DNA of 49,810 nucleotides from Planococcus donghaensis MPA1U2 (GTDB lineage Bacteria; Bacillota; Bacilli; Bacillales_A; Planococcaceae), in NCBI RefSeq assembly GCF_000189395.1, contig NZ_AEPB01000009.1, positions 18 through 49,827 of the forward strand, written 5' to 3'. This document shows positions 1 through 7,213 of the stretch, piece after piece. A program made the position numbers and the translations under genes. Every line of letters starts with the position of its first letter. Positions within the stretch are counted from its first letter, which is position 1. A model generated the notes under the pieces. That model was not told the origin of the DNA and made no database searches. It saw only the letters and a list, made by a program, of their open reading frames with translations.

Positions 1-19
1 CTTTTTTAGTAGAGCTTAT

Positions 20-223
20 TTATGAGTCTTCAATTTTGAGCAAGTCAGCTTTGACGATGTGAAAAATACTTAACACAATGGTCTTTCCTTCTGCGTCCTC
101 TACAGGGAACAAGCTCACCGCTATACCGGAAAAATGATCTTCTAGAGGACCTTCAATACGAATATTCTCCAAGTACTCCCCAGTGGTCAATCGAATATTG
201 TAAATATAGAACTTCTTCTTCAT
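20..223 (-). CDS. small hypothetical protein (67 aa)
   Basis: I do not recognise this protein. The start is supported by an AGGAGGA ribosome binding site about 7 nt upstream of the ATG. It begins MKKKFYIYN and is a charged, soluble polypeptide with alternating hydrophobic residues suggesting beta strands; there is no signal peptide, membrane segment or cysteine. It is divergent from the methyltransferase gene at 343, with about 120 bp between the two starts. Function unknown. Confidence 0.6.
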   Translation of the reverse strand: MKKKFYIYNIRLTTGEYLENIRIEGPLEDHFSGIAVSLFPVEDAEGKTIVLSIFHIVKADLLKIEDS

Positions 224-342
224 GACAAACTCCTCCTAAGAATCGTGTTAGGAAATTCACTTGACGAGGGTGGGCATAAGGGCAGCTATCGTATACACTA
301 ATTATAAAACAAAACGATGTTTTACAGATAGGATGAGAGACG

Positions 343-1536
343 ATGAAATCGGAAATTTCGATTAAGATAAACGATAAATTTAAAGCGGAGTATGCGAAAG
401 GCTATCCGTTAATTACAAAAGAAGCGTTAGAAAATCCAGATATGTTGAATACAGAAGGTAGCATTCTAAAACTAGTTGATAAACAAGGTCGCTTTTTATC
501 AAAAGGTTATTATGGTCGTCAAAATAAAGGATATGGTTGGGTATTAACGAACAATGAAAGTGAAACTATTGATCAAACGTTTTTTGAACAAAAGCTAACG
601 ACTGCCATTTCTCGTCGACAAGCATTTTTTAACAATCCAGAGACAACTGCTTTCCGAGTTTTAAATGGGGAAGGTGATGGGTTTGGTGGATTAATCATTG
701 ATTACTATGATGGTTTTTATTTGCTGAGTTGGTATAGTGAAGGCGTTTATACGTTTAAAGACAGAGTGATTGCTGCACTTCAAAACGTCATAGAATGCAA
801 AGGCATCTACCAGAAAAAACGTTTTGATACAAAAGGTCAATATATTGAAGAAGATGATTTTGTTGCAGGCGAACGTGGCGAGTTTCCGATGGTGGTTAAA
901 GAAAATGGCGTAAACTTTGCTGTGTACTTGAATGACGGCGCAATGACGGGCATCTTTTTAGATCAACGAGACGTGCGAAATACCATTAAACAAAAATACG
1001 CCAAAGGCAAAACCGTACTCAATACGTTTTCTTATACGGGTGCATTTTCAGTAGCAGCAGCACTGGGTGGTGCAACAAAAACAACGAGCGTGGATTTGGC
1101 GAAAAGAAGCTCAAGCAAGACAATTGAGCAATTTAGCGTCAATGGCATCGATTTTGAGAGCCAAGACATTTTGGTTATGGATGTTTTTAATTACTTTAAA
1201 TACGCCAAGCGAAAAGAATTGAAATTCGATTTAGTTGTTTTGGATCCTCCAAGTTTTGCACGTTCGAAAAAGTACACGTTTAGCACATCAAAGGATTACA
1301 CAAACTTAATGAAAGAAGCGATTGCCATTACTGAAAAAAATGGCGTTATTGTGGCTTCAACAAACAGCGCTTCTTTCGGAATGAAAAAATTCAAAGGGTT
1401 TATCGATAAAGCTTTTAAGGAAATTGGTGGCAAGTACAGCATTGTTGAGGAGTTTACATTGCCAAGTGATTTCCGCGTGCAAAAAGAATTTAAAGAAGGC
1501 AATTATTTAAAAGTGTTATTTGTGAAATTGGGCTGA
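343..1536 (+). CDS. class I SAM-dependent rRNA methyltransferase (RlmI/YwbD-like)
   Basis: Predicted S-adenosylmethionine-dependent RNA methyltransferase of the RlmI/YwbD family, likely modifying a cytosine of 23S rRNA in the cytoplasm. The N-terminal part (about 1-80) fits a PUA-like RNA-binding region, followed by an RlmI-type linker ending in GIFLDQRD (203-210). The Rossmann domain has motif I around VLNTFSYTGAFS (225-236), an acidic residue at the end of strand 2 (D251) and the catalytic motif DPPSF (301-305), where m5C enzymes of this family have their conserved sequence. The length of 397 aa is normal for the family. It starts at ATG and stands alone, with no clear terminator downstream. 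The target base is inferred from family only. Confidence 0.88.
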   Translation: MKSEISIKINDKFKAEYAKGYPLITKEALENPDMLNTEGSILKLVDKQGRFLSKGYYGRQNKGYGWVLTNNESETIDQTFFEQKLTTAISRRQAFFNNPETTAFRVLNGEGDGFGGLIIDYYDGFYLLSWYSEGVYTFKDRVIAALQNVIECKGIYQKKRFDTKGQYIEEDDFVAGERGEFPMVVKENGVNFAVYLNDGAMTGIFLDQRDVRNTIKQKYAKGKTVLNTFSYTGAFSVAAALGGATKTTSVDLAKRSSSKTIEQFSVNGIDFESQDILVMDVFNYFKYAKRKELKFDLVVLDPPSFARSKKYTFSTSKDYTNLMKEAIAITEKNGVIVASTNSASFGMKKFKGFIDKAFKEIGGKYSIVEEFTLPSDFRVQKEFKEGNYLKVLFVKLG

Positions 1537-1668
1537 TTCGAAATAAATACGAATAGTTTGTGACGAAATGTATTGCAGGTGTGTAAAAACAGTTGAATTG
1601 TTTTAGCAATCTCTGTACAGCCTCCTCTATGGCTTCTATAATTGATAGCAGATTGAGAGGGATAGTTG

Positions 1669-1980
1669 ATGTTTAAAGATGCCTTACGTACATTTCGTTT
1701 TATGGGACTTCTTGAAGGAAGTTCGTTATTAATCTTACTTTTCATCGCAATGCCGTTAAAATACTTTTTTGACTTTCCGGAAGCGGTTAGTATGATCGGA
1801 CCGATTCATGGTGCATTGTTTAGTCTCTATATTTTACTGACAATTTATATGACGTTTGTTTTTAAATGGCCGTTTCGTTTCTCGGTAGGAGCTGTGATTT
1901 CTGCGTTCTTGCCTTTTGGAAACTTCGTTTTAGATAAGCGTCTTGAACAATGGCAGCAATATAGAGCTTCTGCCGCCTGA
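1669..1980 (+). CDS. DUF3817 family membrane protein (YdzA-like)
   Basis: Small integral membrane protein of 103 aa with three predicted hydrophobic segments (about 12-33, 42-62 and 67-90). The pattern RFMGLLEG near the N terminus, then GPIHG, and a C-terminal FGNFVLDKRL match the DUF3817 family known from Bacillus YdzA. The ATG at 1669 lies 6-7 nt after a GAGAGGGA site; a TTG codon just upstream at 1666 is not the better start. A candidate -10 TATAAT lies at 1637-1642. A hairpin terminator follows directly. No function is established for the family. Confidence 0.8.
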   Translation: MFKDALRTFRFMGLLEGSSLLILLFIAMPLKYFFDFPEAVSMIGPIHGALFSLYILLTIYMTFVFKWPFRFSVGAVISAFLPFGNFVLDKRLEQWQQYRASAA

Positions 1981-1984
1981 CCCA

Positions 1985-2017
1985 AACACTTGTGGAATTT
2001 TCCGCAAGTGTTTTATT
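1985..2017 (+). terminator. rho-independent terminator after the DUF3817 gene
   Basis: A 12-bp stem (arms 1985-1996 and 2001-2012, one G-U pair) with loop ATTT is followed by a T-rich tract. It begins 4 nt after the stop codon. Confidence 0.85.
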
Positions 2018-2099
2018 TTATGGAAATATAATGAGCTCCTCTATAATAGAGTTATTGAAATGAAATAGGTGTGCGAACAGAAGAACAGGAGTTTTTAAA

Positions 2100-3839
2100 A
2101 TGAAAAAGAAAAACAAAGAAATCGGCTTAAAGCCATTTTTGTCTTTATTATTAACGTTGAAAATTCCAAAGCTGGCACTTGCGATTGGATTGATTGCTAG
2201 TTTAATCACGACACTAGTCGGTTTGGTCGTCCCATTGCTGACAAAAAACTTAGTAGATGGGTTTTCGTTAGAGTCGCTGAGTGTGCCGTTAATGATAGGA
2301 ATTGCTGTTGCTTTTATAGTGCAAGCTGTGATTAACGGGGTTTCGATTTACTTGCTCAGCATGGTAGGGCAGCGAGTCGTAGCAGGATTGAGAGAACGAA
2401 TGTGGGCAAAGTTAATCCGATTGCGTGTAGGTTATTTTGATCAGCATTCAAGCGGAGAAACGGTAAGCCGCGTTGTAAATGACACCGGCATTGTGCGGAA
2501 TTTGATCACCGATCATTTTCCTTCGTTTATTACCGGGATCATCTCGATTATTGGTGCAGTGATCATTTTAGTTGTTTTGGATTGGAAGATGACACTCGTC
2601 ATGATGATATCGGTGCCATTAACCATCGCTGTCATGTTCCCATTAGGGCGCAAAATGTCGAAAATCTCTCGAAATTTGCAAGACGAGACGGCCCATTTTA
2701 CAGGGCACGTTCAACAAACTTTAGGTGAAATTCGGTTAATGAAATCTTCGACAGCCGAAGATACAGAAGAAACAAGAGGCGTTGAAGGCATTGATAAATT
2801 ATTTAAGTTGGGCATGAAAGAAGCGAAAATTTATGCGTTGATTGCACCGCTTATGTATTTGGTCGTTATGGTGGTTATCGTGTCGATTATCGGCTATGGC
2901 GGAATTCGTGTTGCGAACGGCGAAATGTCGACCGGATCGCTCGTCGCTTTTTTATTGTATTTATTTCAAATTATTGTCCCGATGGCGACATTTGCACGAT
3001 TTTTTACAGAGCTTCAAAAAGCCAAAGGAGCGACAGAGCGCATTATTGGCATTTTAGAATTGCCTCTAGAAGAACCGGCGCAACAAGAGGGCATCGATAT
3101 TGCTGGCAAAACTTTGAGTGTGGAAAATTTGAGTTTTTCGTACGATCAAGGAGAGCCTGTCCTACAAGACGTATCATTTAAAGCGCAGCCAGGGGAAATG
3201 ATTGCTTTTGCAGGGCCAAGTGGAGGCGGGAAAACAACCGTTTTTGGTTTGCTTGAACGATTTTACGAACCATCGTCAGGGGAGATTTGGATTGGAGACA
3301 TGCCGATTCGAAACATCTCTATTGCTTCATGGCGAGATCAAATTGGTTATGTGTCACAAGAAAGTGCCATGATGGGCGGAACCATTCGGGAAAACTTAAC
3401 GTACGGATTGCCAGACGCTGAGACCATTCAAACTGAAGAGTTATGGCGCGTTACGCGTATGGCCTATGCTGAAGATTTTATTCGTGAATTTCCAGATGGA
3501 CTCGACACAGAAGTTGGAGAACGTGGTATTAAATTATCAGGTGGGCAGCGTCAGCGAATTGCCATAGCGCGTGCCTTTTTACGAGACCCGAAAATCTTGA
3601 TGATGGACGAGGCTACTGCGAGTTTGGATAGTCAGTCAGAGGGCATCGTCCAGCAAGCATTAAGTCGCTTGATGGAAGGACGTACTACTTTGGTTATCGC
3701 ACATCGGTTATCGACCATTGTCGATGCGGACAAAATTGTCTTTATTGAAAAAGGACGGGTGACCGGAGTCGGGACACATCAAGAGTTGATCGCGAAGCAT
3801 TCGCTTTATCGTGATTTTGCGGCGCAACAACTCACTTGA
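2100..3839 (+). CDS. ABC-type multidrug exporter, fused permease-ATPase (BmrA-like)
   Basis: Half-size ABC exporter of 579 aa expected to work as a homodimer in the membrane, exporting hydrophobic or drug-like compounds. The N-terminal ~310 residues form six transmembrane helices with the exporter-type coupling region (GYFDQHSSGE near 120). The nucleotide-binding domain has Walker A GPSGGGKTT (about 372-380), signature LSGGQRQR (about 479), Walker B ILMMDEA (about 499) and an IAHRLST switch. Length and order match BmrA/YvcC and LmrA. The ATG follows an AACAGGAG site. The MerR/TipAS regulator gene follows immediately, and the regulator's promoter overlaps this stop codon, suggesting the exporter belongs to a drug response. 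Substrate is inferred from family. Confidence 0.9.
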   Translation: MKKKNKEIGLKPFLSLLLTLKIPKLALAIGLIASLITTLVGLVVPLLTKNLVDGFSLESLSVPLMIGIAVAFIVQAVINGVSIYLLSMVGQRVVAGLRERMWAKLIRLRVGYFDQHSSGETVSRVVNDTGIVRNLITDHFPSFITGIISIIGAVIILVVLDWKMTLVMMISVPLTIAVMFPLGRKMSKISRNLQDETAHFTGHVQQTLGEIRLMKSSTAEDTEETRGVEGIDKLFKLGMKEAKIYALIAPLMYLVVMVVIVSIIGYGGIRVANGEMSTGSLVAFLLYLFQIIVPMATFARFFTELQKAKGATERIIGILELPLEEPAQQEGIDIAGKTLSVENLSFSYDQGEPVLQDVSFKAQPGEMIAFAGPSGGGKTTVFGLLERFYEPSSGEIWIGDMPIRNISIASWRDQIGYVSQESAMMGGTIRENLTYGLPDAETIQTEELWRVTRMAYAEDFIREFPDGLDTEVGERGIKLSGGQRQRIAIARAFLRDPKILMMDEATASLDSQSEGIVQQALSRLMEGRTTLVIAHRLSTIVDADKIVFIEKGRVTGVGTHQELIAKHSLYRDFAAQQLT

Positions 3840-3866
3840 CCTTGACGCAACGTCAAGGTGTAAGCT
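3836..3866 (+). promoter_or_regulatory. MerR-type promoter/operator with 19-bp spacer
   Basis: The -35 TTGACC (3836-3841) and -10 TAAGCT (3861-3866) are separated by 19 bp. A perfect inverted repeat, CCTTGACG-CAA-CGTCAAGG (3840-3858), fills the spacer. The overlong spacer with a dyad between the elements is the hallmark of MerR-family activated promoters. It drives the regulator gene starting at 3889, implying autoregulation. The -35 overlaps the stop codon of the exporter. Confidence 0.85.
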
Positions 3867-3888
3867 GAGGTTATCAGGAGGTGGCGAG

Positions 3889-4644
3889 ATGGAATACACC
3901 GTGAACAAGCTTGCGAGTCTGTCTGGAATTAGCACAAGAACGTTGCGTTACTACGATGAAATTGATTTGTTAAAGCCGGCACGTAAGAATTCTTCAGGCT
4001 ATCGAATTTACGGTCAGTCAGAAGTTGATAGGCTGCAGCAAATTTTGTTTTACCGAGAACTGGGACTTGAGCTTGAACAAATAAAGAGCATCGTCAATAA
4101 TCCCGCATTCGATGGTTCGCAAGCTTTGGCTGAACACCGAGAAAAACTTCTCGCTAAGCGTGTGCAATTAGATCTCTTGATAAGCAATGTGGAAAAAACC
4201 ATTTCCGCAAAAAAAGGAGCGAGCACGATGGCAGACAACGAGAAATTTCAAGGTTTTAAGCAGAAGCTAGTCGACAACAACGAACAGCAGTATGGCAATG
4301 AAATCCGTGAAAACTACGGCGATGAGCTAGTCGATCGATCCAATGCAAAAATGTTGAAGCTTAGTGAAGAAGACTACCAGGAATTTATGAAGCTCGAACA
4401 GCAAATTTTGAATGGTTTAGCTGAGGCGATGGAAACGGGCGACCCAACGAGTGAAGCAGCACAGCAAACAGTCGATTTGCATTGTCAGTGGCTAAATTTT
4501 ACATGGTCGACGTATAGCAAAGAAGCGCACCGGGGGTTAGCGGAAATGTACGTAGCAGACGAACGATTTGCTACATACTATGACAAAGTCCAACCGGGCA
4601 CTGCACAATTTTTGCGAGATGCGATTGTAGCGTATACGTCGTAG
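3889..4644 (+). CDS. MerR family transcriptional regulator with TipAS drug-binding domain
   Basis: Regulator of 251 aa. An N-terminal winged helix (MEYTVNKLASLSGISTRTLRYYDE, residues 1-24 in part, and the wing through about 70) is followed by a coiled-coil dimerisation helix (about 75-110) and a C-terminal TipAS-type domain (about 130-250; HCQWLNFTWSTYSKEAHRGL region), the antibiotic-sensing fold of TipA, Mta and SkgA. The ATG at 3889 has an AGGAGGTGG site; an upstream in-frame extension would run back through the operator and is rejected. The adjacent exporter is the obvious candidate target along with its own gene. The predicted transcript leader is only about 16 nt. Confidence 0.9.
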   Translation: MEYTVNKLASLSGISTRTLRYYDEIDLLKPARKNSSGYRIYGQSEVDRLQQILFYRELGLELEQIKSIVNNPAFDGSQALAEHREKLLAKRVQLDLLISNVEKTISAKKGASTMADNEKFQGFKQKLVDNNEQQYGNEIRENYGDELVDRSNAKMLKLSEEDYQEFMKLEQQILNGLAEAMETGDPTSEAAQQTVDLHCQWLNFTWSTYSKEAHRGLAEMYVADERFATYYDKVQPGTAQFLRDAIVAYTS

Positions 4645-4657
4645 TTTTTGAGTGGCA

Positions 4658-4688
4658 GGCAGTCCGATGTTTCGGGCTGTCTTTTTTT
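4658..4688 (+). terminator. rho-independent terminator after merR-type gene
   Basis: A 10-bp stem (4658-4667 with 4672-4681, two G-U pairs) and a TGTT loop are followed by seven T residues. Confidence 0.85.
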
Positions 4689-4702
4689 GGGGGATTTTGC
4701 TG

Positions 4703-4802
4703 TGCGCGCGTAAATTTTGAGGAACGTGCGAATTCCCTCTCCACCGCGCGTATCTCTCGCGGAGCGCGCATATTCTCCGACTAACGCGCATAAGACTCGA
4801 AA
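4703..4802. repeat. five degenerate 20-bp tandem units rich in CGCGC
   Basis: Five units start at 4703, 4723, 4743, 4763 and 4783, a strict 20-bp period. Each begins with a (A/T)RCGCGCG/A-like core followed by TA and a pyrimidine-rich half (for example AGCGCGCATATTCTCC in unit 4). Local GC content stands out from the flanks. No ribosome binding site or codon structure supports coding. It sits between the MerR terminator and the promoter region of the next gene. Confidence 0.7.
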
Positions 4803-4821
4803 TGCTACAGAAACCCCTGTG

Positions 4822-4870
4822 TTTACAAAGCTTTAACAATTGTTTACACGCGTGTCACAGCATCTTCATA
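4822..4870 (+). promoter_or_regulatory. candidate PhoP box array upstream of the EEP gene
   Basis: Five TT(A/T/C)A(C/T)A-like hexamers occur with near 11-bp phasing: TTTACA 4822, TTAACA 4833, TTTACA 4843, GTCACA 4854 (one mismatch) and TTCATA 4865. A -10 TATACT lies at 4880-4885 with no recognisable -35, as in PhoP-activated promoters of Bacillus. The array would span about -70 to -22. Inference from motif spacing only. Confidence 0.5.
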
Positions 4871-4940
4871 AACGCTTGTTATACTAAAACCAATTAAGCA
4901 ACTGCCAACGATTCGTTTTAGTCGAAAAGGAGAGGTTTGC

Positions 4941-5780
4941 ATGAACGGGAAGAATAAGAAGTCGCCAATTGTAAAAGTCATGTCGTTTAATATTGCTCAT
5001 GGACTAGGAATGGACGGGGTCGTCGATTTAGAAAAGACCGCGCAAGTGATTGAAGATTCGTGTGCGACCATCATCGCTTTGCAAGAAGTTGATCGTCACT
5101 TTTCAGTCCGCAGTTCGTTTGTGGACCAAGTAGGTTGGTTGAGTGAAAGACTAGGCATGTATGCGGCTTACGGTGCCAATATGGATGTGACGCCGTTAGA
5201 TTCCGAGCGTCCAAACCAACAATACGGCAACGTCATTTTAAGCAAATACCCAATCAAATACAACGAAAATCATTTATTAACACAAGTGTATTGTCCTTTT
5301 GGCAATAATGAACAACGCGGCATATTGGAAACCGTCATCGAAGTGGATGGCAGTTATGTAAGTGTCTTTAATACGCATTTGGCGCTAAAAGATGAAGAGT
5401 TAGAAGTGAGTGTTGACGAAATTTTAGCCATTACCGGAAAAAGTCATTTTCCGCGAATCATTACAGGCGACTTTAATGCCCCTGCTTCAAATGTCCATAT
5501 CCAAAAACTTAAAAGACATTTTCGAGATGCATTTCTGAAAATGAAGAGAGGCGACGCTTATACCTATCCTTCGCCTTACGTAAACAAAGAAACGGGTGAG
5601 GTTTTCCGACCAGCCACACGTATTGACTATATATTTGCAGATCCTTATTTAGATGTTGTACAAGCAGCAGTCATTGAAACTGCGGTCTCCGATCATTTGC
5701 CAATAGCGGTGGATATGGTCTTATCTGATGCTAAAGTGAACGATCAAGTTTACACACGTAAAGCACGTGTAACTGTATAA
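4941..5780 (+). CDS. endonuclease/exonuclease/phosphatase family protein
   Basis: Predicted Mg-dependent phosphodiester hydrolase of 279 aa with the DNase I-like EEP fold. Visible motifs are SFNIAHG (about 14-20), the metal-binding Glu in LQEVDR (about 48), a conserved NTHLA segment (about 146), ITGDFNAP (about 173-180), RIDYIFAD (about 226) and SDHLP (about 250). There is no signal peptide, so it should be cytoplasmic unless exported otherwise. The ATG follows an AAAGGAGAGG site. The upstream region carries a candidate Pho-box array, which would suit a role in phosphate scavenging from a phosphodiester. Substrate cannot be read from sequence; relatives include DNases, sphingomyelinases and inositol phosphatases. 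Confidence 0.82.
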   Translation: MNGKNKKSPIVKVMSFNIAHGLGMDGVVDLEKTAQVIEDSCATIIALQEVDRHFSVRSSFVDQVGWLSERLGMYAAYGANMDVTPLDSERPNQQYGNVILSKYPIKYNENHLLTQVYCPFGNNEQRGILETVIEVDGSYVSVFNTHLALKDEELEVSVDEILAITGKSHFPRIITGDFNAPASNVHIQKLKRHFRDAFLKMKRGDAYTYPSPYVNKETGEVFRPATRIDYIFADPYLDVVQAAVIETAVSDHLPIAVDMVLSDAKVNDQVYTRKARVTV

Positions 5781-5789
5781 AAAATTAAA

Positions 5790-5826
5790 AAAACCGGGAG
5801 CTCTAAAGAAGAGCTTCCGGTTTTTG
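5790..5826. terminator. bidirectional terminator between convergent genes
   Basis: A 14-bp stem (AAACCGGGAGCTCT with AGAGCTTCCGGTTT, one G-U) has loop AAAGA and A/T runs on both sides. The last codons and stop of the minus-strand transporter (ends 5803) lie inside the stem. Confidence 0.9.
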
Positions 5827-6453
5827 GTATCCGTAAAGTTGTGGGTCTGCTTGTTGGCGTCTGCATAACTTCACAAGTAAATAAACAACGGGAGTATCGG
5901 CAACTGCAACAATCCACTTAAAGATGTATTGCGTGACAATCATGCCAAGCAATACACTTGTTGGCATCATGCCGTAAAAAGCGAGGGTGATAAAAAGACT
6001 CGTATCCACCAATTGGCTTGCCATTGTCGAAGCATTATTGCGCAACCATAATCGAGAGTTGCCATGTCTATTTTTCAGCTTATGAAAAATCGTGACATCT
6101 AGGTTTTGGCTAATGAAATAAGAAACAAGACTCGCTAAAGTTACTCGGAAACCTGCAGAAAAGATGGTTTCAAATGATTCTTGGTTTGCGAAAAATGGGG
6201 CAGAAGGCAAATGAATCGCAAAGAAAATAAAAGCCAACGCACAAAGTTGTGTGATAAATCCAGCTGTCACGGTTTGGCGTGCGGCTTTTTTGCCGTACAC
6301 TTCTGCGATGGTATCGGTAATCGGAAATGTGAAGACATAAACGATTACAGCGGCTGGTAACACTGCCCATTCCCCAATGCTAAATAATTTGACTGCTAAA
6401 ATGTTCGAAAGGATTAAGAGACCGACAAATGCGCCATTTAAGTAAAGTAACAT
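5803..6453 (-). CDS. yhhQ: queuosine precursor transporter (YhhQ/VUT family)
   Basis: Membrane protein of 216 aa with about six hydrophobic segments, of the YhhQ/COG1738 vitamin-uptake-like family. Members import queuosine precursors (preQ0/preQ1). Recognisable features are the VLPAAVIVYVFTFPITDTIAEVYG region (residues 32-55 in part) and the later VDTSLFITLAFYG segment. It is the second gene of an operon with queF (11-nt gap), downstream of a preQ1-I riboswitch, which strongly supports this substrate. The last codons are embedded in a shared bidirectional terminator. Confidence 0.9.
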   Translation of the reverse strand: MLLYLNGAFVGLLILSNILAVKLFSIGEWAVLPAAVIVYVFTFPITDTIAEVYGKKAARQTVTAGFITQLCALAFIFFAIHLPSAPFFANQESFETIFSAGFRVTLASLVSYFISQNLDVTIFHKLKNRHGNSRLWLRNNASTMASQLVDTSLFITLAFYGMMPTSVLLGMIVTQYIFKWIVAVADTPVVYLLVKLCRRQQADPQLYGYQKPEALL

Positions 6454-6464
6454 GTGCAGACTCC

Positions 6465-6959
6465 TTATCGATTAGTAATCGTTTCAGGATTCAAGTCGTG
6501 GTTCATCATCCGGTACGATGCCATTTCTTCGTATTTTGTTCCAGGTTTGCCGTAGTTTGTGTAAGGATCGATTGAAAGCCCGCCGCGTGGCGTAAATTTG
6601 CCCCATACTTCGATATAACGAGGATCCATCAATTTGATCAAATCGTTCATAATGATATTAACGACATCTTCATGGAAATCTCCGTGGTTACGGAAGCTGA
6701 ACAAATAAAGCTTGAGTGATTTGCTTTCTACTAATGTTTTATCAGGGATAAAGCTTAAGTAGATTGTCGCGAAATCTGGCTGTCCTGTTTGTGGGCAAAG
6801 TGAAGTGAATTCAGGGCAGTTAAACTTCACGAAATAATCACGAGTGTGTAGATTGTCAATTGGTTCTAACACGTCTGGATCGTATTCAAATTTATACTTC
6901 GTGTTTTGATTGCCTAGCAATGATAAATGATCGAGTGTATCTTCGTTTCTTCCTGCCAT
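6465..6959 (-). CDS. queF: NADPH-dependent 7-cyano-7-deazaguanine reductase QueF
   Basis: Reduces preQ0 to preQ1 in queuosine biosynthesis, in the cytoplasm. At 164 aa it is a short, unimodular QueF of the Bacillus type. The catalytic set is intact at canonical positions: Cys55 in TSLCPQT, Asp62, and His96-Glu97 in GDFHE. The start at 6959 (MAGRNEDTL) has an AAAGGAGGCC site. The reading frame stays open for 58 more codons upstream, but these translate the riboswitch and terminator, so the longer start is false. It is cotranscribed with the precursor transporter and controlled by the preQ1 riboswitch. Confidence 0.96.
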   Translation of the reverse strand: MAGRNEDTLDHLSLLGNQNTKYKFEYDPDVLEPIDNLHTRDYFVKFNCPEFTSLCPQTGQPDFATIYLSFIPDKTLVESKSLKLYLFSFRNHGDFHEDVVNIIMNDLIKLMDPRYIEVWGKFTPRGGLSIDPYTNYGKPGTKYEEMASYRMMNHDLNPETITNR

Positions 6960-7015
6960 TATAAACGGCCTCCTTTTAGATGACCGACTGGGAAGAGGGC
7001 TATAAAAAAACGGAC

Positions 7016-7048
7016 AAAAGAAAAAGCCAAATCGCATGTGGATTTGGC
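7016..7048 (-). terminator. riboswitch-controlled attenuator terminator of queF operon
   Basis: On the minus strand, the stem GCCAAATC/GATTTGGC (7026-7048, 7-nt loop) is followed by TTTTTCTTTT. It lies 14 nt downstream of the preQ1 aptamer and upstream of the queF start, as expected of transcriptional attenuation. Confidence 0.9.
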
Positions 7049-7062
7049 GGAGTTTCGACAAT

Positions 7063-7103
7063 CCATAGTTTTTTATAGAGGGTGAAATGCTATGAACCTC
7101 TCC
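7063..7103 (-). ncRNA. preQ1-I riboswitch aptamer
   Basis: Read on the minus strand, it contains GAGAGGTTCATAGC, then ACCCTCTATAAAAAACTA, the diagnostic sequence of the class I preQ1 aptamer: a P1 stem AGAGG/CCTCT, a C-rich ligand-binding loop segment and the A-rich tail that forms the H-type pseudoknot. It precedes a terminator and the queF-transporter operon. Ligand binding should turn transcription off. Confidence 0.95.
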
Positions 7104-7135
7104 CGTTGCCGGGTTATTAATTTTTTTACTCACTT

Positions 7136-7164
7136 ATCTTATAAGACTTACTATTCGTTGTCAA
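7136..7164 (-). promoter_or_regulatory. sigma-A type promoter of the queF operon
   Basis: On the minus strand the -35 TTGACA (7159-7164) and -10 TAAGAT (7136-7141) are separated by 17 bp. The predicted start lies about 30 nt upstream of the preQ1 aptamer. Confidence 0.8.
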
Positions 7165-7213
7165 TCGGACAAATTTGTTAAAATAACAGCATGAAGATAG
7201 AGGAGCGGATAGC

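Noticed and set aside
3811-3888. Longer start for the MerR/TipAS regulator
   Set aside because: It overlaps the exporter's 3' end and the operator; the ATG at 3889 has a strong ribosome site and gives a canonical MerR N terminus.
4537-4839. Minus-strand open frames across the repeat and the 3' end of the regulator
   Set aside because: They are Arg-rich by-products of the CGCGC repeat, with no ribosome site or recognisable domain.
6960-7133. N-terminal extension of QueF by 58 codons
   Set aside because: These codons cover the preQ1 riboswitch, its terminator and the ribosome site; QueF catalytic residues fall at canonical positions only with the start at 6959.
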